Assembly (NCBI GenBank): GCA_045617625.1
Contig: JAZLJA010000032.1
Span: 1 to 32,031 of the forward strand
Source of the DNA: Firm-04 sp045617625
Lineage (GTDB): Bacteria > Bacillota > Clostridia > Oscillospirales > Ruminococcaceae
Direction of reading: 5' to 3'
Length of the DNA: 32,031 nucleotides
Positions within the stretch are counted from its first letter, which is position 1, and each line of letters starts with the position of its first letter. A model generated the notes under the pieces. It did not search any database, was not told the DNA's origin, and saw nothing but the letters and a program-made list of their open reading frames with translations. Shown here one piece after another: positions 1 to 8,096 of the stretch. The translations under genes and the position numbers were made by a program.

Positions 1-130
1 AGGTCTTTGCAGTGTCAACAACACAGTCAGCCGCATTGCTGAGGTTGTCGAGCGCGAAATACGGGATTGATGCAGCGAGCATAACGCCGCTCAAAACACC
101 CGCAAACGTGTGCTTTAGCTGTTGTTTCAT
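1..130 (-). CDS. N-terminal fragment of a secreted or membrane protein
   Basis: The first 43 codons of a minus-strand gene that runs off the left edge. The start ATG is at 128-130 and is preceded by an AAGGGGA-type ribosome binding site about 6 nt upstream. The residues read as a signal peptide: positive residues (MKQQLKH), a hydrophobic stretch at about 9-27, then a possible cleavage region around residues 28-34. Nothing after that is long enough to identify a family. A good sigma-A promoter lies at 226-254, giving a leader of about 90 nt. The function is unknown. Confidence 0.7.
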   Translation of the reverse strand, partial: MKQQLKHTFAGVLSGVMLAASIPYFALDNLSNAADCVVDTAKT

Positions 131-225
131 ATCTATTCCCCTTTATATAAAATAAAAAGATCGGGCTCTGCGGTTTGCACATTGCCGCGAAAGCAGTCCC
201 TGTAAATATATTAGGAACTATTAAA

Positions 226-254
226 AGTATATCACACCACTGATGAACGGTCAA
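226..254 (-). promoter_or_regulatory. Sigma-A promoter for the truncated secreted-protein gene
   Basis: On the minus strand, TTGACC (249-254) is followed by a 17-nt spacer and TATACT (226-231). TGA directly precedes the -10 hexamer, making it an extended -10. The next start codon is at 130, so the leader is about 90 nt. No riboswitch was recognised in the leader. Confidence 0.75.
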
Positions 255-373
255 TGACGTATTGTGCAAATATTGTGATTGATTGCACTCAACTTACCAA
301 AAATTGCGAAAGATATTCCACAAGTTGTACTGTGCGAAAATATCGTTTTATCATCTATCTACGATGTTTTCAC

Positions 374-405
374 AAAAAAACGCAGCCGATTATCCGACTG
401 CGTTT
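374..405 (-). terminator. Candidate terminator in the 255-485 intergenic stretch
   Basis: AAACGCAG (378-385) pairs with CTGCGTTT (398-405) around a 12-nt loop. On the minus strand a run of seven T follows (374-380). It could end read-through from tRNA-Pro, which has its own terminator just upstream, or an unrecognised small RNA. Otherwise I see no gene between 255 and 485. Confidence 0.45.
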
Positions 406-485
406 GTGTTTCGATATGTAATTTGTCGCCCTTTCCCGTGAGACATAATGACAAGCCAAGAAGAACTGAAATGCAGGTCTGCAAT

Positions 486-518
486 AAAAAAGGAGATACG
501 CGGTTTTCGCGTATCTCC
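486..518 (-). terminator. Rho-independent terminator of tRNA-Pro
   Basis: A perfect 11-bp stem, GGAGATACGCG (492-502) with CGCGTATCTCC (508-518), closes a 5-nt loop. On the minus strand six T follow at 486-491. It begins about 10 nt past the encoded CCA end of the tRNA. Confidence 0.9.
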
Positions 519-528
519 CGTGCAAATA

Positions 529-605
529 TGGTCGAGGTGACAGGACTTGAACCTGCGGCCTCTGCGTCCCGAACGCAGCGCTCTACCAAACTGAGCCACA
601 CCTCG
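529..605 (-). tRNA. tRNA-Pro (anticodon CGG)
   Basis: Read on the minus strand, the acceptor stem CGAGGTG (599-605) pairs with CACCTCG next to discriminator A (532), and CCA is encoded at 529-531. The anticodon arm CTGCG-TTCGGGA-CGCAG places CGG in the loop, so it reads CCG proline codons. The T arm carries GGTTCAAGTCC. A promoter at 659-687 and a terminator at 486-518 make it a single-gene transcription unit. Confidence 0.95.
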
Positions 606-658
606 ATTGTTCTCGGATCCACAAAATATCTTGCGTTTTTCTTTCCGACGACTTTGAT

Positions 659-687
659 ATTATAGCACAAAGTTTCCATAAAGTCAA
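659..687 (-). promoter_or_regulatory. Promoter of tRNA-Pro
   Basis: On the minus strand, TTGACT (682-687), a 17-nt spacer and TATAAT (659-664), with TGC before the -10. The transcript would start about 45-50 nt before the mature 5' end of the tRNA. Confidence 0.85.
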
Positions 688-737
688 TAGGAAATTTAGC
701 GTTTTGAAAAAAATTATCAGAAATCACAATTTACCCC

Positions 738-766
738 TTGAAATTTCAAAATGAATGTGGTATAAT
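738..766 (+). promoter_or_regulatory. Promoter of the SRP RNA
   Basis: TTGAAA (738-743), a 17-nt spacer and a perfect TATAAT (761-766), with TGG before the -10. The predicted start near 773 lies about 28 nt before the base of the SRP RNA helix, so a 5' leader is probably trimmed. It may also serve dnaX through read-through. Confidence 0.85.
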
Positions 767-800
767 AGGTACAGTTTGAATTTAGGATATCATCACAGGA

Positions 801-935
801 GATTCCGAGTTATAGGTGTGCGGGCCCTGTGCAGCCAAGCACCGTGAACCATGTCAGGCGGGGAACCGAGCAGCATTAAGCGGATCGCTGGGCGTGCCGC
901 AGTCAGCCTGCACACCTATGATTCGGAATTTTTTT
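801..935 (+). ncRNA. ffs: Signal recognition particle RNA, small bacterial type
   Basis: The RNA scaffold that binds Ffh and its receptor to target membrane and secreted proteins. The conserved apical domain is visible at about 855-874: CAGG, then a CGG-GGAA-CCG hairpin with the canonical GGAA tetraloop, then AGCAGC. The 5' strand (ATTCCGA and ATAGGTGTGC, 802-821) pairs with the 3' strand (GCACACCTAT and TCGGAAT, 910-929), closing one long hairpin of about 130 nt with no room for an Alu domain. Seven or more T follow at 929-935 and form the terminator. A location directly upstream of dnaX is common in Firmicutes. Exact ends are approximate. Confidence 0.92.
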
Positions 936-976
936 GCAGACATCGTTTCGCATTCTTTCAGAAAGGGTGAGTTTCT

Positions 977-2575
977 TTGGCGGCTTATGAAGCACTTTAT
1001 CGGAAATGGCGTCCTCAAACCTTTGACGACATCGTTGCACAGCCCCACATCACCCGCACGCTGATGAACCAGATCCTGCGCGACAAAACTGCCCACGCTT
1101 ACCTCTTTACGGGGTCACGCGGCACGGGCAAAACCACCTGCGCCAGAATCTTTGCGAAAGCCGTCAACTGCCTGCACCCCGTCAACGGCAGCCCATGCCT
1201 CGAATGTGAGATCTGCCGCGATGCCGAACTCGGCACACTGACCGATATCATCGAAATTGACGGTGCTTCAAACAACGGTGTCGATGAAGTGCGCAATCTG
1301 CGCGATAACGCCGCGTTCATGCCCGTGCGGTGCAAGTATAAGGTCTACATCATCGACGAAGTTCACATGATGTCGGCAGGCGCATTCAACGCGCTGCTCA
1401 AAATGATCGAAGAGCCCCCTGCCTACGTCAAATTTGTGTTTGCAACAACGGAGATCCACAAAGTGCCTGCCACGATCCTTTCGCGCTGTCAGCGTTTCGA
1501 TTTCCGCCGCATTCTGCCAAACGACATCGCAGGCAGAATCCAGTATATCGCCAAGCACGAGGCGTTTTCCGTCTCAGATGCGGCTGCACTGCGCATCGCT
1601 GCCCTCGCAGACGGCGGTATGCGTGATGCGCTCAGCCTGCTTGACCAGTGTGCTGCGGTCTCGGATGACATTCAGCTTGAGACCGTCGAGGAAGCAGTGG
1701 GCGTTGCGGGAACAGAATCGGTGTTTGCCGTGCTTGGCAACATCGCACAGCACGATGCGTCATCTGCCCTGCACACCATTGATCTGCTCTACCGCCAATC
1801 CAAGGACATGACAAGATTTGCGGACGAACTTTCCCAACAGCTCCGCAGCCTGATGCTGCTGAAAACTGCTCCCAACGATCCTTCCCTGCTGCAATGTATG
1901 CCTGATGATCTCGAAAAACTTCGCGGGCTTGCAGAACAGTTTTCAATGGCAGGTGTACTGGAATCGCTGGACGCGATCAGACAGTGCTGTGACCGTATGA
2001 CCCGTTCCGGGAATCGCCGCATGGAACTCGAAATGACGCTGATTCGCCTTTGCACCGATTTTCAGGCGCAGCAGGGCGATCTCTCCGCGCTGAACGACCG
2101 CATCACACAGCTGGAAGCAAAACTTGCGGATGTGATGCGAAACGGCGTGAATATCTCGGCAAAAGCTGCACCGCAAAAGCCAAAGCCCGAGGTGCTTGCC
2201 ACCAATTTGCAGACAAATGCCTCCCCCTCCGCCGATGAATTTTTCCCCGTGAAAAACTGGGCACAGGTGCTGGAGGAATTCGATAAGATCAATCCGAGCG
2301 TGTCAGGGCTGCTGCAGAACTCGGAAGCGTATATATCGGAAGCAAAGGGAATTTTGCTCATGATCGTGCGCAATCGACTGTTTAAGCAGCTGTTCCTCAC
2401 CGAGCACGCAAAATCGCTGACCGACACTGCCGCAAAGATCCTCGGCAAAAAATATATCATCCGCTATAAATGCGCCGAGACCGAAGCCGACAAGACCGCT
2501 CCCGTCGATGTGATCTTGCAGCGTGCGCGTGAATCGGGGCTGACCGTCGGCACACCCGATGCAGGTCAGATCTAA
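977..2575 (+). CDS. dnaX: DNA polymerase III subunit gamma/tau
   Basis: Clamp-loader ATPase subunit of the replicative DNA polymerase, 532 aa, about the usual length for Firmicutes. The AAA+ module is clear: Walker A GSRGTGKT at about 46-53, zinc-binding cysteines at 65, 74, 77 and 80, Walker B IIDEVH at about 125-130, sensor 1 TTE near 157, and the SRC motif with its arginine finger near 170. The lid and oligomerisation region follows to about 370, and the C-terminal tau-like part is less conserved. The start is a TTG at 977, chosen because the conserved AAYEALYRKWRP begins right after it and a GGGTGAG ribosome site lies just upstream. It follows the SRP RNA and leads the ebfC-recR cluster. 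Confidence 0.97.
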   Translation: MAAYEALYRKWRPQTFDDIVAQPHITRTLMNQILRDKTAHAYLFTGSRGTGKTTCARIFAKAVNCLHPVNGSPCLECEICRDAELGTLTDIIEIDGASNNGVDEVRNLRDNAAFMPVRCKYKVYIIDEVHMMSAGAFNALLKMIEEPPAYVKFVFATTEIHKVPATILSRCQRFDFRRILPNDIAGRIQYIAKHEAFSVSDAAALRIAALADGGMRDALSLLDQCAAVSDDIQLETVEEAVGVAGTESVFAVLGNIAQHDASSALHTIDLLYRQSKDMTRFADELSQQLRSLMLLKTAPNDPSLLQCMPDDLEKLRGLAEQFSMAGVLESLDAIRQCCDRMTRSGNRRMELEMTLIRLCTDFQAQQGDLSALNDRITQLEAKLADVMRNGVNISAKAAPQKPKPEVLATNLQTNASPSADEFFPVKNWAQVLEEFDKINPSVSGLLQNSEAYISEAKGILLMIVRNRLFKQLFLTEHAKSLTDTAAKILGKKYIIRYKCAETEADKTAPVDVILQRARESGLTVGTPDAGQI

Positions 2576-2589
2576 TTTTTGTTGATACA

Positions 2590-2614
2590 GACTTTTCACC
2601 TTGTTTGAAAAGTC
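2590..2614. other. Intercistronic hairpin between dnaX and ebfC
   Basis: GACTTTTCA (2590-2598) and TGAAAAGTC (2606-2614) form a perfect 9-bp stem with a 7-nt loop. No T-run follows on either strand, so it is not a normal terminator. It may protect or process the dnaX-ebfC mRNA. Confidence 0.5.
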
Positions 2615-2683
2615 CGTATGGATAGCCGATGCGAAATTCTCGCAGATACGGCATAAATTAAGTAAAATGTAAGGAGAATTCAT

Positions 2684-3031
2684 ATGAGAGCAAGAGTACC
2701 GAAACAATTTCAGGGCGGCGGTCAGAACATGGACAGCATGATCCATCAGGCAAAAAAAATGCAGGATCAGATCACCGTTTTGCAGGAAGACATCGAGCAG
2801 CGCAGCTTTGAAGCAACCGCAGGCGGCGGGGCTGTCAAGGTCACCATCAGCGGCAAAAAGCTCATTCAGTCCATCACCCTTGACCCCGAAATGGTCAAAG
2901 AGGGCGACGTCGAGATGATGCAGGATCTGATCATCTCCGCTGTCAACGAGGCAGTCAACAACGTTGAGGAAACCACCGAAGCCGAAATGAGCAAGATCAC
3001 CGGCGGTGTGGCTCTGCCCGGTCTGTTCTGA
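2684..3031 (+). CDS. ebfC: YbaB/EbfC family nucleoid-associated protein
   Basis: A small (115 aa) dimeric DNA-binding protein of the YbaB/EbfC family, which coats the nucleoid. Recognisable features are the N-terminal helix rich in Gln, Met and Lys (MDSMIHQAKKMQDQ), the central ATAGGGAVKVTISG strand region, and the C-terminal helices ending with an MSKITGG stretch. The start at 2684 has AAGGAG seven nt upstream. It sits between dnaX and recR, the conserved order in Firmicutes, four bases ahead of recR. The biological role is poorly defined; links to recombination come mainly from this gene order. Confidence 0.93.
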   Translation: MRARVPKQFQGGGQNMDSMIHQAKKMQDQITVLQEDIEQRSFEATAGGGAVKVTISGKKLIQSITLDPEMVKEGDVEMMQDLIISAVNEAVNNVEETTEAEMSKITGGVALPGLF

Positions 3032-3035
3032 TTCC

Positions 3036-3638
3036 ATGGAAAATTTCAGCGCACTGCCTTTGGTGGTGCTTGCGGAAAAATTCGCAGCTTTGCCCGGCAT
3101 CGGCATGAAAACCGCACAGCGTCTCGCTTATGCGGTGCTTGAAATGCCTGCCGAGCAGGCTGAAAGCTTCGCACAGGCAATTCTTGATGCAAAACAGAAT
3201 GTCCGCGAATGCCCTGTCTGCTGCAATCTCACCGAACAGGACATCTGCCCCATCTGCGAAAATCCCAAGCGCGATGCCTCCACCATCTGCGTGATCGAAT
3301 CGCCCAAGGATGTCAGCGCATTTGAACGCACCGCCGAATATCACGGTGTTTATCATGTCCTGCACGGGCTGATCTCACCCCTCGACGGCGTCACGCCCCA
3401 GCAGCTTCGCATCAAGGAACTCCTCGCCAGAATCCAAAACGGCAATGTCAGCGAACTGATCATGGCGACCAACCCCAGCGTGGAGGGCGAAGCCACTGCA
3501 ATGTATCTTTCGAGGATCTGTAAGCCGCTTGGCGTGAAGGTCACACGGCTTGCGTTTGGTCTGCCCGTCGGCGGCGTGATCGAATATACCGATGAAGTGA
3601 CCCTTTACCGCGCCATCGCAAACCGCAGTGAAATGTGA
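3036..3638 (+). CDS. recR: Recombination protein RecR
   Basis: DNA-gap repair protein that works with RecO and RecF to load RecA. 200 aa, matching the family length. Domains in order: helix-hairpin-helix (LPGIGMKTAQRLAY, about 19-32), a four-cysteine zinc finger at C59, C62, C71 and C74, a Toprim domain from about 82 (CVIESPKDV; ATNPSVEGEATAMY), and the C-terminal Walker-like LPVGG element. An in-frame GTG at 3006 inside ebfC would add ten residues, but homologues start near the ATG at 3036, which I chose. There is no clear ribosome site, so translation is probably coupled to ebfC, whose stop is four bases upstream. Confidence 0.96.
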   Translation: MENFSALPLVVLAEKFAALPGIGMKTAQRLAYAVLEMPAEQAESFAQAILDAKQNVRECPVCCNLTEQDICPICENPKRDASTICVIESPKDVSAFERTAEYHGVYHVLHGLISPLDGVTPQQLRIKELLARIQNGNVSELIMATNPSVEGEATAMYLSRICKPLGVKVTRLAFGLPVGGVIEYTDEVTLYRAIANRSEM

Positions 3639-4303
3639 TGCAGATGCGCGGTTTTCTTTTTGATCTGGACGGCACCCTGCTCGATTCCATGCCCATGTGG
3701 CATGACCTCGACCGCAGGTTTCTTGCCGAATTCGGCATTGCCGCTCCGCCCGATATCTCCGATATCGTCAAGGCGATGAACATTGAACAGTCATCTGCTT
3801 ATCTCGTGGAGCGATTCAACTTGCCCATTTCCCCTGCCGCGGTGCAGCAGCGCGTTGAGGCACTTGCCGCCGACGCATACCGCTTTGATTTGAAACTCAA
3901 AAACGGCGCAGATACGCTGATTTCAGAACTCAGACGGCGTGGTGTCATCTGCGCAGTCGCAAGCGTCACTTATCCGAGTCTGATGTCAGCTGCCCTCGAA
4001 CGCCTCGGCATTTCACCGCATCTGCAAGTGGCAATGACCCCAACTTCCGAAATGAATGGCAAGCACTCCCCTGCGTTTTATCAGGCGGTGCTTGAAAAAG
4101 TCGGGCTGACCCCTGCGGAAACCGTCATCGCAGAAGATGCACTTTATGCGGCTCAGACCGCAAAACAGATGGGATGTTTTACCATCGGGGTGAAGGATGA
4201 TCTGGCAAAACACGAATGGAATGCCCTCGATCACCTTTGTGACCGCACCATCCATGACTGGAATGAACTGCTCTGCCCCGATTTTCTGGATATGTTTTCC
4301 TGA
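3638..4303 (+). CDS. HAD-superfamily hydrolase, phosphoglucomutase/phosphatase-like
   Basis: Predicted phosphatase or phosphomutase of haloacid dehalogenase subfamily I, 221 aa. Motif I FDLDGTLLDS (D9 nucleophile, D11 acid/base) is intact. The helical cap follows at about 18-80. Motif II is SVTYPS near 109-114, a lysine (GKHSPAF) forms motif III, and motif IV is AEDALYAAQTAKQMG. It overlaps the recR stop by one base (TGATG). An ATG six bases further on and a GTG three bases upstream are alternative starts. It is the last gene before a terminator. The substrate cannot be read from the sequence; close relatives act on small sugar phosphates or are housecleaning phosphatases. Confidence 0.9.
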   Translation: MQMRGFLFDLDGTLLDSMPMWHDLDRRFLAEFGIAAPPDISDIVKAMNIEQSSAYLVERFNLPISPAAVQQRVEALAADAYRFDLKLKNGADTLISELRRRGVICAVASVTYPSLMSAALERLGISPHLQVAMTPTSEMNGKHSPAFYQAVLEKVGLTPAETVIAEDALYAAQTAKQMGCFTIGVKDDLAKHEWNALDHLCDRTIHDWNELLCPDFLDMFS

Positions 4304-4305
4304 TA

Positions 4306-4328
4306 CGTCGCCTGTGCGGCGTTTTTTT
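4306..4328 (+). terminator. Terminator of the dnaX-ebfC-recR-HAD cluster
   Basis: CGTCGC (4306-4311) and GCGGCG (4316-4321) form a 6-bp stem with one G-T pair and a CTGT loop, followed by seven T. It lies three bases past the HAD stop codon. Confidence 0.85.
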
Positions 4329-4356
4329 CTGCGTCACGAAAGGAGATCTCACTTCG

Positions 4357-5190
4357 ATGCTGATTGATTTTCACACCCATATTTTCCCTGACCCCATCGC
4401 CGCCCGCACCATTGAGGGGCTGATCGCAGGTGTGCGCAGCATTCAGGGCACGGGATACGTCACATCGCGCACCATGAATTTCACCGACGGCACGATGAAC
4501 GGCTTGCTGCGATCTATGGACGAAAACGGCGTAGATATGAGCATTTGCCTGCCCATCGCCACAAAGCAATCACAAACGGCGAGCATCAATCGCTTTGCCG
4601 AAACCGTGCGCACCAAACGGCTGCTTTCGTTTGGCACGCTGCACCCTTTGCAGCCCGACTGGGAACAAGTGCTTGAAGATCTTGCCGCCCGCGGATTTCA
4701 GGGCATCAAGCTGCACCACCAGTTTCAGCAGGTCAGCGTGGATGCAAAGGAATCCGTGCGCATTGTGAAAAAGGCGCAGGAACTCGGTTTGCTCGTCGTA
4801 TTCCACGCAGGCATCGACATTGGTCTGCCGCCGCCGAATTTTGCATCACCTGAAAAAATCCGAAACCTACTGAACGAAGTCGACGGCAGCAATCTCATCG
4901 CAGCGCACCTCGGCGGCTGGAAACAGTGGGACGATGTGGAACGCTGTCTCGTCGGGACAAATATTCTGTTTGACACCGCGTTCATCAAGGATTTCATCGC
5001 GCCCGAACAATGCCGCAGAATCATTCAAAATCACGGTGCTGCGAAGATTTTATTTGCCACCGATTCTCCGTGGGAAGCAGCCGCCGATACGCTTTCGTTT
5101 TTGCAGACGCTTGGGCTCTCGGATGATGAAATGGATCGTATCTGCTATCAAAACGCGATGGATTTGCTCAGAATCGAGGCACAGGCATGA
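4357..5190 (+). CDS. Amidohydrolase family 2 (TIM-barrel metal-dependent hydrolase)
   Basis: Predicted metal-dependent hydrolase or decarboxylase of the amidohydrolase superfamily (COG2159 type), 277 aa, cytoplasmic. Visible metal and active-site positions are the strand-1 HxH pair H6 and H8 (DFHTH), KLHH near 118-121, H150 (VVFHAG), H184 (AAHLGG) and the strand-8 aspartate D236 (FATDSPW). AAGGAGA lies ten bases upstream of the ATG. Its last four bases overlap the dusB start (ATGA), so the two are translationally coupled. No promoter is obvious after the preceding terminator. The substrate is unknown; the family includes aromatic decarboxylases and lactone hydrolases. Confidence 0.88.
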   Translation: MLIDFHTHIFPDPIAARTIEGLIAGVRSIQGTGYVTSRTMNFTDGTMNGLLRSMDENGVDMSICLPIATKQSQTASINRFAETVRTKRLLSFGTLHPLQPDWEQVLEDLAARGFQGIKLHHQFQQVSVDAKESVRIVKKAQELGLLVVFHAGIDIGLPPPNFASPEKIRNLLNEVDGSNLIAAHLGGWKQWDDVERCLVGTNILFDTAFIKDFIAPEQCRRIIQNHGAAKILFATDSPWEAAADTLSFLQTLGLSDDEMDRICYQNAMDLLRIEAQA

Positions 5191-6167
5191 AGACCGTGAA
5201 CATTGCAGGCATCGCGGTGCCGCAAACCGCCGCCCTCGCGCCGATGGCTTCTGTCGCGGACACTGCCTATCGCCTGCTGAATGCGGAGCACGGTGCCTGC
5301 ATGACCACAGGCGAACTCGTTTCCGCCAAAGGCCTTTGCTACGGCAGCAAGGGCAGTGCCGAACTGTGCCGCATCACACATGGGGAACGCCCGATGGGGC
5401 TTCAGTTGTTCGGCAGTGAGCATGAATTCATTTCGCAGGCTGTTGCGATGATTTTGCAGTATCGTCCCGACTGGATCGACCTCAACATGGGCTGCCCCGT
5501 ACCGAAAGTGGTCGGGCAGGGCGCAGGGGCTGCACTCATGCGCGAGCCTGCCCTCGCCGCACAGCTTGTCACGGCGGCGGTCAAATCGGCGGGCAATGTG
5601 CCTGTCACCGCGAAAATGCGCATCGGCTGGGATGAATCCTCCGTGAACGCAGTGGAATTCGCAAAGCAACTGGAAGCGGCAGGCGCAGCGGCGATCACCG
5701 TTCACGGGCGCACGCGCACACAGTTTTACAGCGGCACCGCCGATTGGTCGCAGATCGCGGCAGTCAAGCGTGCGGTGAAGATTCCCGTCATCGGCAACGG
5801 CGACATCACCTGCGGCGCGGATGCCGTCAGAATGTACGCGGAGACAGGCTGCGACCTCGTCATGGTGGGGCGCGCAACCTATGGAAATCCGTGGATTTTC
5901 GAGGATATCGCGGCAGCAGTGGACGGAAAAAGCTATGCGTACCCCTCTGTTTCCGAACGCCTTGCCGAAATGCTTCGGCACATCCGCATGATTCTCGATA
6001 TGTCCGAAAAATCCGAGGCACTTGCCATGCGCGAAGTGCGCAAACACGCACTCTGGTATCTGCGCGGACGTGCGGGTGCTGCGGCGTTTCGCGCAAAATG
6101 CTGCACCCTCAATTCCTACGCCGACGCGGAACAACTGGTCGCGGAATACCTCGCAAATAATCCATAG
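5187..6167 (+). CDS. dusB: tRNA-dihydrouridine synthase, DusB type
   Basis: FMN-dependent enzyme that reduces specific uridines in the tRNA D-loop to dihydrouridine, 326 aa, full family length. Evidence: N-terminal LAPMASVADTAYR, the catalytic cysteine C103 in LNMGCPVPKV followed by GQGAGAAL, K143 in TAKMRIGW, HGRTRTQFYSG, VIGNGDI and MVGRATYGNPW for FMN phosphate binding, and a C-terminal helical tRNA-binding region. The start overlaps the amidohydrolase stop. It ends at a strong terminator, so the operon has two genes. The third-letter assignment rests on overall similarity. Confidence 0.95.
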   Translation: MKTVNIAGIAVPQTAALAPMASVADTAYRLLNAEHGACMTTGELVSAKGLCYGSKGSAELCRITHGERPMGLQLFGSEHEFISQAVAMILQYRPDWIDLNMGCPVPKVVGQGAGAALMREPALAAQLVTAAVKSAGNVPVTAKMRIGWDESSVNAVEFAKQLEAAGAAAITVHGRTRTQFYSGTADWSQIAAVKRAVKIPVIGNGDITCGADAVRMYAETGCDLVMVGRATYGNPWIFEDIAAAVDGKSYAYPSVSERLAEMLRHIRMILDMSEKSEALAMREVRKHALWYLRGRAGAAAFRAKCCTLNSYADAEQLVAEYLANNP

Positions 6168-6177
6168 GCTTCATAAC

Positions 6178-6240
6178 AACGGCACAGATTTTGTCACATC
6201 TGCTGATTTTTTCGCAAATTGTGACATCTGTGCCGTTTTT
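6178..6240 (+). terminator. Long-stem terminator after dusB
   Basis: AACGGCACAGAT then TGTCACA (6178-6198) pairs with TTGTGACAT then CTGTGCCGTT (6219-6237), with a small internal loop, and runs into five T. The top of the hairpin is A/T-rich. It separates dusB from the FHA operon. Confidence 0.88.
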
Positions 6241-6306
6241 GTCGTATATATAGAATAGGAGGCTGTCATTCACAGAATTTTCATGTGAACATTAGTTCTT
6301 TTTCGC

Positions 6307-6335
6307 TTGACAAACATCGCACAATATGCTATACT
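6307..6335 (+). promoter_or_regulatory. Promoter of the FHA-SEDS-PBP-CotH operon
   Basis: A perfect TTGACA (6307-6312), a 17-nt spacer, and TATACT (6330-6335) preceded by TGC. It is the only clear promoter before the four tightly packed genes up to 11899. Confidence 0.88.
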
Positions 6336-6372
6336 ATTATATTGGAATCTTCTATCAGAAAGGAGCATGACT

Positions 6373-6819
6373 GTGACTGAATTTTTACAGGAACTCCCGA
6401 ATCTGCGCGAATTTCTCTCGGTGTTCGTCGTAGTGTTCGTTGATTTTTGTGCGCTGATGATTCTGGTCGCATCGGGGCGTGAGCGTCGGCGCGGTGACAA
6501 GAACTGGGCGCAGGAAGCCAGAGGCTATATGCTCTCGGAACGCGGCACGCTCTATCCCCTCGGGGCGGCGGAAATCCTGATCGGACGGCATGCCGGAGCT
6601 GACATTCGCCTTTCCGATGACGAAATCTCACGTTTTCACGCACTTTTGACACTGTCTGACGGCAGATGGCATATTCAAGACCTTGGCTCGACGAGCGGCA
6701 CCTTCGTCAACGGTGAACGTGTTCAGTCAGTGCGAACCCTCCATAAAGGGGATGAGATCCGCATCGGCAGACGTCGGCTGCAAGTCGTCAAGGGCAGCGG
6801 AAAGGTCGTGTCACAATGA
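6373..6819 (+). CDS. Membrane-anchored FHA-domain protein
   Basis: A phosphothreonine-reading adaptor, 148-150 aa. A membrane helix (FLSVFVVVFVDFCALMILVAS, about residues 12-34) is followed by a basic stretch, then a cytoplasmic FHA domain: IGRHAGADI, SRFHALL, and LGSTSGTFVNGERV carry the conserved Gly-Arg, Ser-x-x-His and Asn positions. Two starts are possible: ATG at 6367 sits one base after AGGAG, while GTG at 6373 has ideal 7-nt spacing, so I prefer 6373. The end overlaps the next start (ATGA). An FHA gene ahead of a SEDS/PBP pair is also found in actinobacterial pknB clusters, where it links kinase signalling to wall synthesis; that role here is inferred. Confidence 0.9.
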   Translation: MTEFLQELPNLREFLSVFVVVFVDFCALMILVASGRERRRGDKNWAQEARGYMLSERGTLYPLGAAEILIGRHAGADIRLSDDEISRFHALLTLSDGRWHIQDLGSTSGTFVNGERVQSVRTLHKGDEIRIGRRRLQVVKGSGKVVSQ

Positions 6820-8096
6820 AAAAACGTACCATTTCGCATCCCATTCTGATGTTCTTTATCCTCATTGCACATTCCGCGATGCTGCTGCTGGTCGGCATGA
6901 CGGTCGGCTTCACGCCCGAAGTCATCAAAATCAGCTGTGCCGTGCTTGCTGCCGATTTTGTCGGCTCGATCGTGCTTTCGCTCGTGCATCGGCAAGCCTG
7001 CACCGTCGATATGGTTCTGCTGCTCGTGCTGGGCATGAGCACCATCTATCAGTCCTGCTTCGGGGAAGTCAATTTCGCTCTCAAGCATTATGTTTTGGGC
7101 ATTGCCGCGTTCATCGCCTGCCAGGCTTCCTATCTGCTGGTGCGAAATCCGTTCCGCGCCGAAAAACTCAAGCCCCTGTGGTACATCATGTTTTTCGCAC
7201 TGGTCGGATCCATTTTGCTGTTCACGGGCGAACGCTCCATGTGGATCTCCTTCAAAGGTTTTTCGCTTCAGCCCAGTGAATTTCTGAAGCCCGTGTTCGT
7301 GCTGATCTGCGCATCCTCGATTTCCACGCAGCTGCACAAAAAAGAGATTCTCGGCATCCACTTTGTCCCCGATAATTTCTTCATGCTCGGATGCACGGCG
7401 GTTGTTGCTGTGCTGCAATACTGGTGCAGAGATTTGGGCAGTCTGCCCACATTTCTCGCGGTGGCAGGCTTCGGCATCATTTTCCGATTCTTCTATCTGC
7501 GCGAAAAATTCTCCATGCGTCTTGTGGTATTTCTCTGCGTGTGCGCTTGCGTCGTCGGCATCGCAGCACTCCAGCTTGCACCTGAATACGTGCAGGACAG
7601 ACTGCACGTCGATATCTGGTCGGATATGCAGGGTCACGGCTATCAGCAATGCCGTGCGCTGACTGCTATCGCAGAGGGCGGATGGTTCGGCAAGGGTGCA
7701 ACATCAGGCGATCTATACAAGGTCTTCGCCTCAGATACCGACATTGTTTTTTCCAGCATTTGCGAAGAATGGGGGCTGTTTGCAGGAATCCTTACGGTGT
7801 TCCTCGTGCTGTTTCTCCCAGCCTCGATCCTCACCGTTCCGCCCAGAAGCTATTATCATGCAGGGCTTGCAGCAGGTGTCGCCTGCGTGTTCATCGTGCA
7901 GATGACGCTCAATATCTTCGGCTCCTGCAACCTGATACCCTTCACAGGCGTCACCATCCCGTTTATCTCCCAGGGCGGCAGTTCCATGCTCTCCAGCGGC
8001 ATCCTCGCAGGATTTCTCAAAGCTGCGCAGGCACCCGTTCTCACCACGCGTGAGGGCAAAAAGCGTGCAGCAGAAAGGAAACGGAAATCGGCATGA
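6816..8096 (+). CDS. SEDS-family peptidoglycan glycosyltransferase (FtsW/RodA/SpoVE)
   Basis: Polytopic membrane polymerase that builds glycan strands from lipid II with a partner class B PBP, 426 aa with about ten helices. Family marks: GFSLQPSEFLKP at about 148-159; the loop WFGKGATSGDLYKVFASDTDIVF followed by CEEWGLFAG (about 290-323), which carries the catalytic aspartate region and conserved EE-G; and the C-terminal TGVTIPFISQGGSSML. The C-terminal tail is basic. It overlaps both the FHA gene and the PBP gene by four bases. Whether it acts in division, elongation or a special process cannot be told. The pairing with a small PBP suggests an accessory SEDS/PBP pair. Confidence 0.93.
   Translation: MKKRTISHPILMFFILIAHSAMLLLVGMTVGFTPEVIKISCAVLAADFVGSIVLSLVHRQACTVDMVLLLVLGMSTIYQSCFGEVNFALKHYVLGIAAFIACQASYLLVRNPFRAEKLKPLWYIMFFALVGSILLFTGERSMWISFKGFSLQPSEFLKPVFVLICASSISTQLHKKEILGIHFVPDNFFMLGCTAVVAVLQYWCRDLGSLPTFLAVAGFGIIFRFFYLREKFSMRLVVFLCVCACVVGIAALQLAPEYVQDRLHVDIWSDMQGHGYQQCRALTAIAEGGWFGKGATSGDLYKVFASDTDIVFSSICEEWGLFAGILTVFLVLFLPASILTVPPRSYYHAGLAAGVACVFIVQMTLNIFGSCNLIPFTGVTIPFISQGGSSMLSSGILAGFLKAAQAPVLTTREGKKRAAERKRKSA

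Noticed and set aside
130..485. Riboswitch in the leader of the first gene
   Set aside because: Short inverted repeats are present, but none matches a known riboswitch core and no terminator lies between the promoter and the start codon.
5148..6134. 328-codon minus-strand frame opposite dusB
   Set aside because: Shadow of dusB, whose catalytic and FMN motifs are intact.
6816..8096. Assigning the SEDS gene specifically as ftsW or rodA
   Set aside because: Sequence motifs are shared by all SEDS proteins, and the genomic context differs from both the dcw cluster and the mre cluster.
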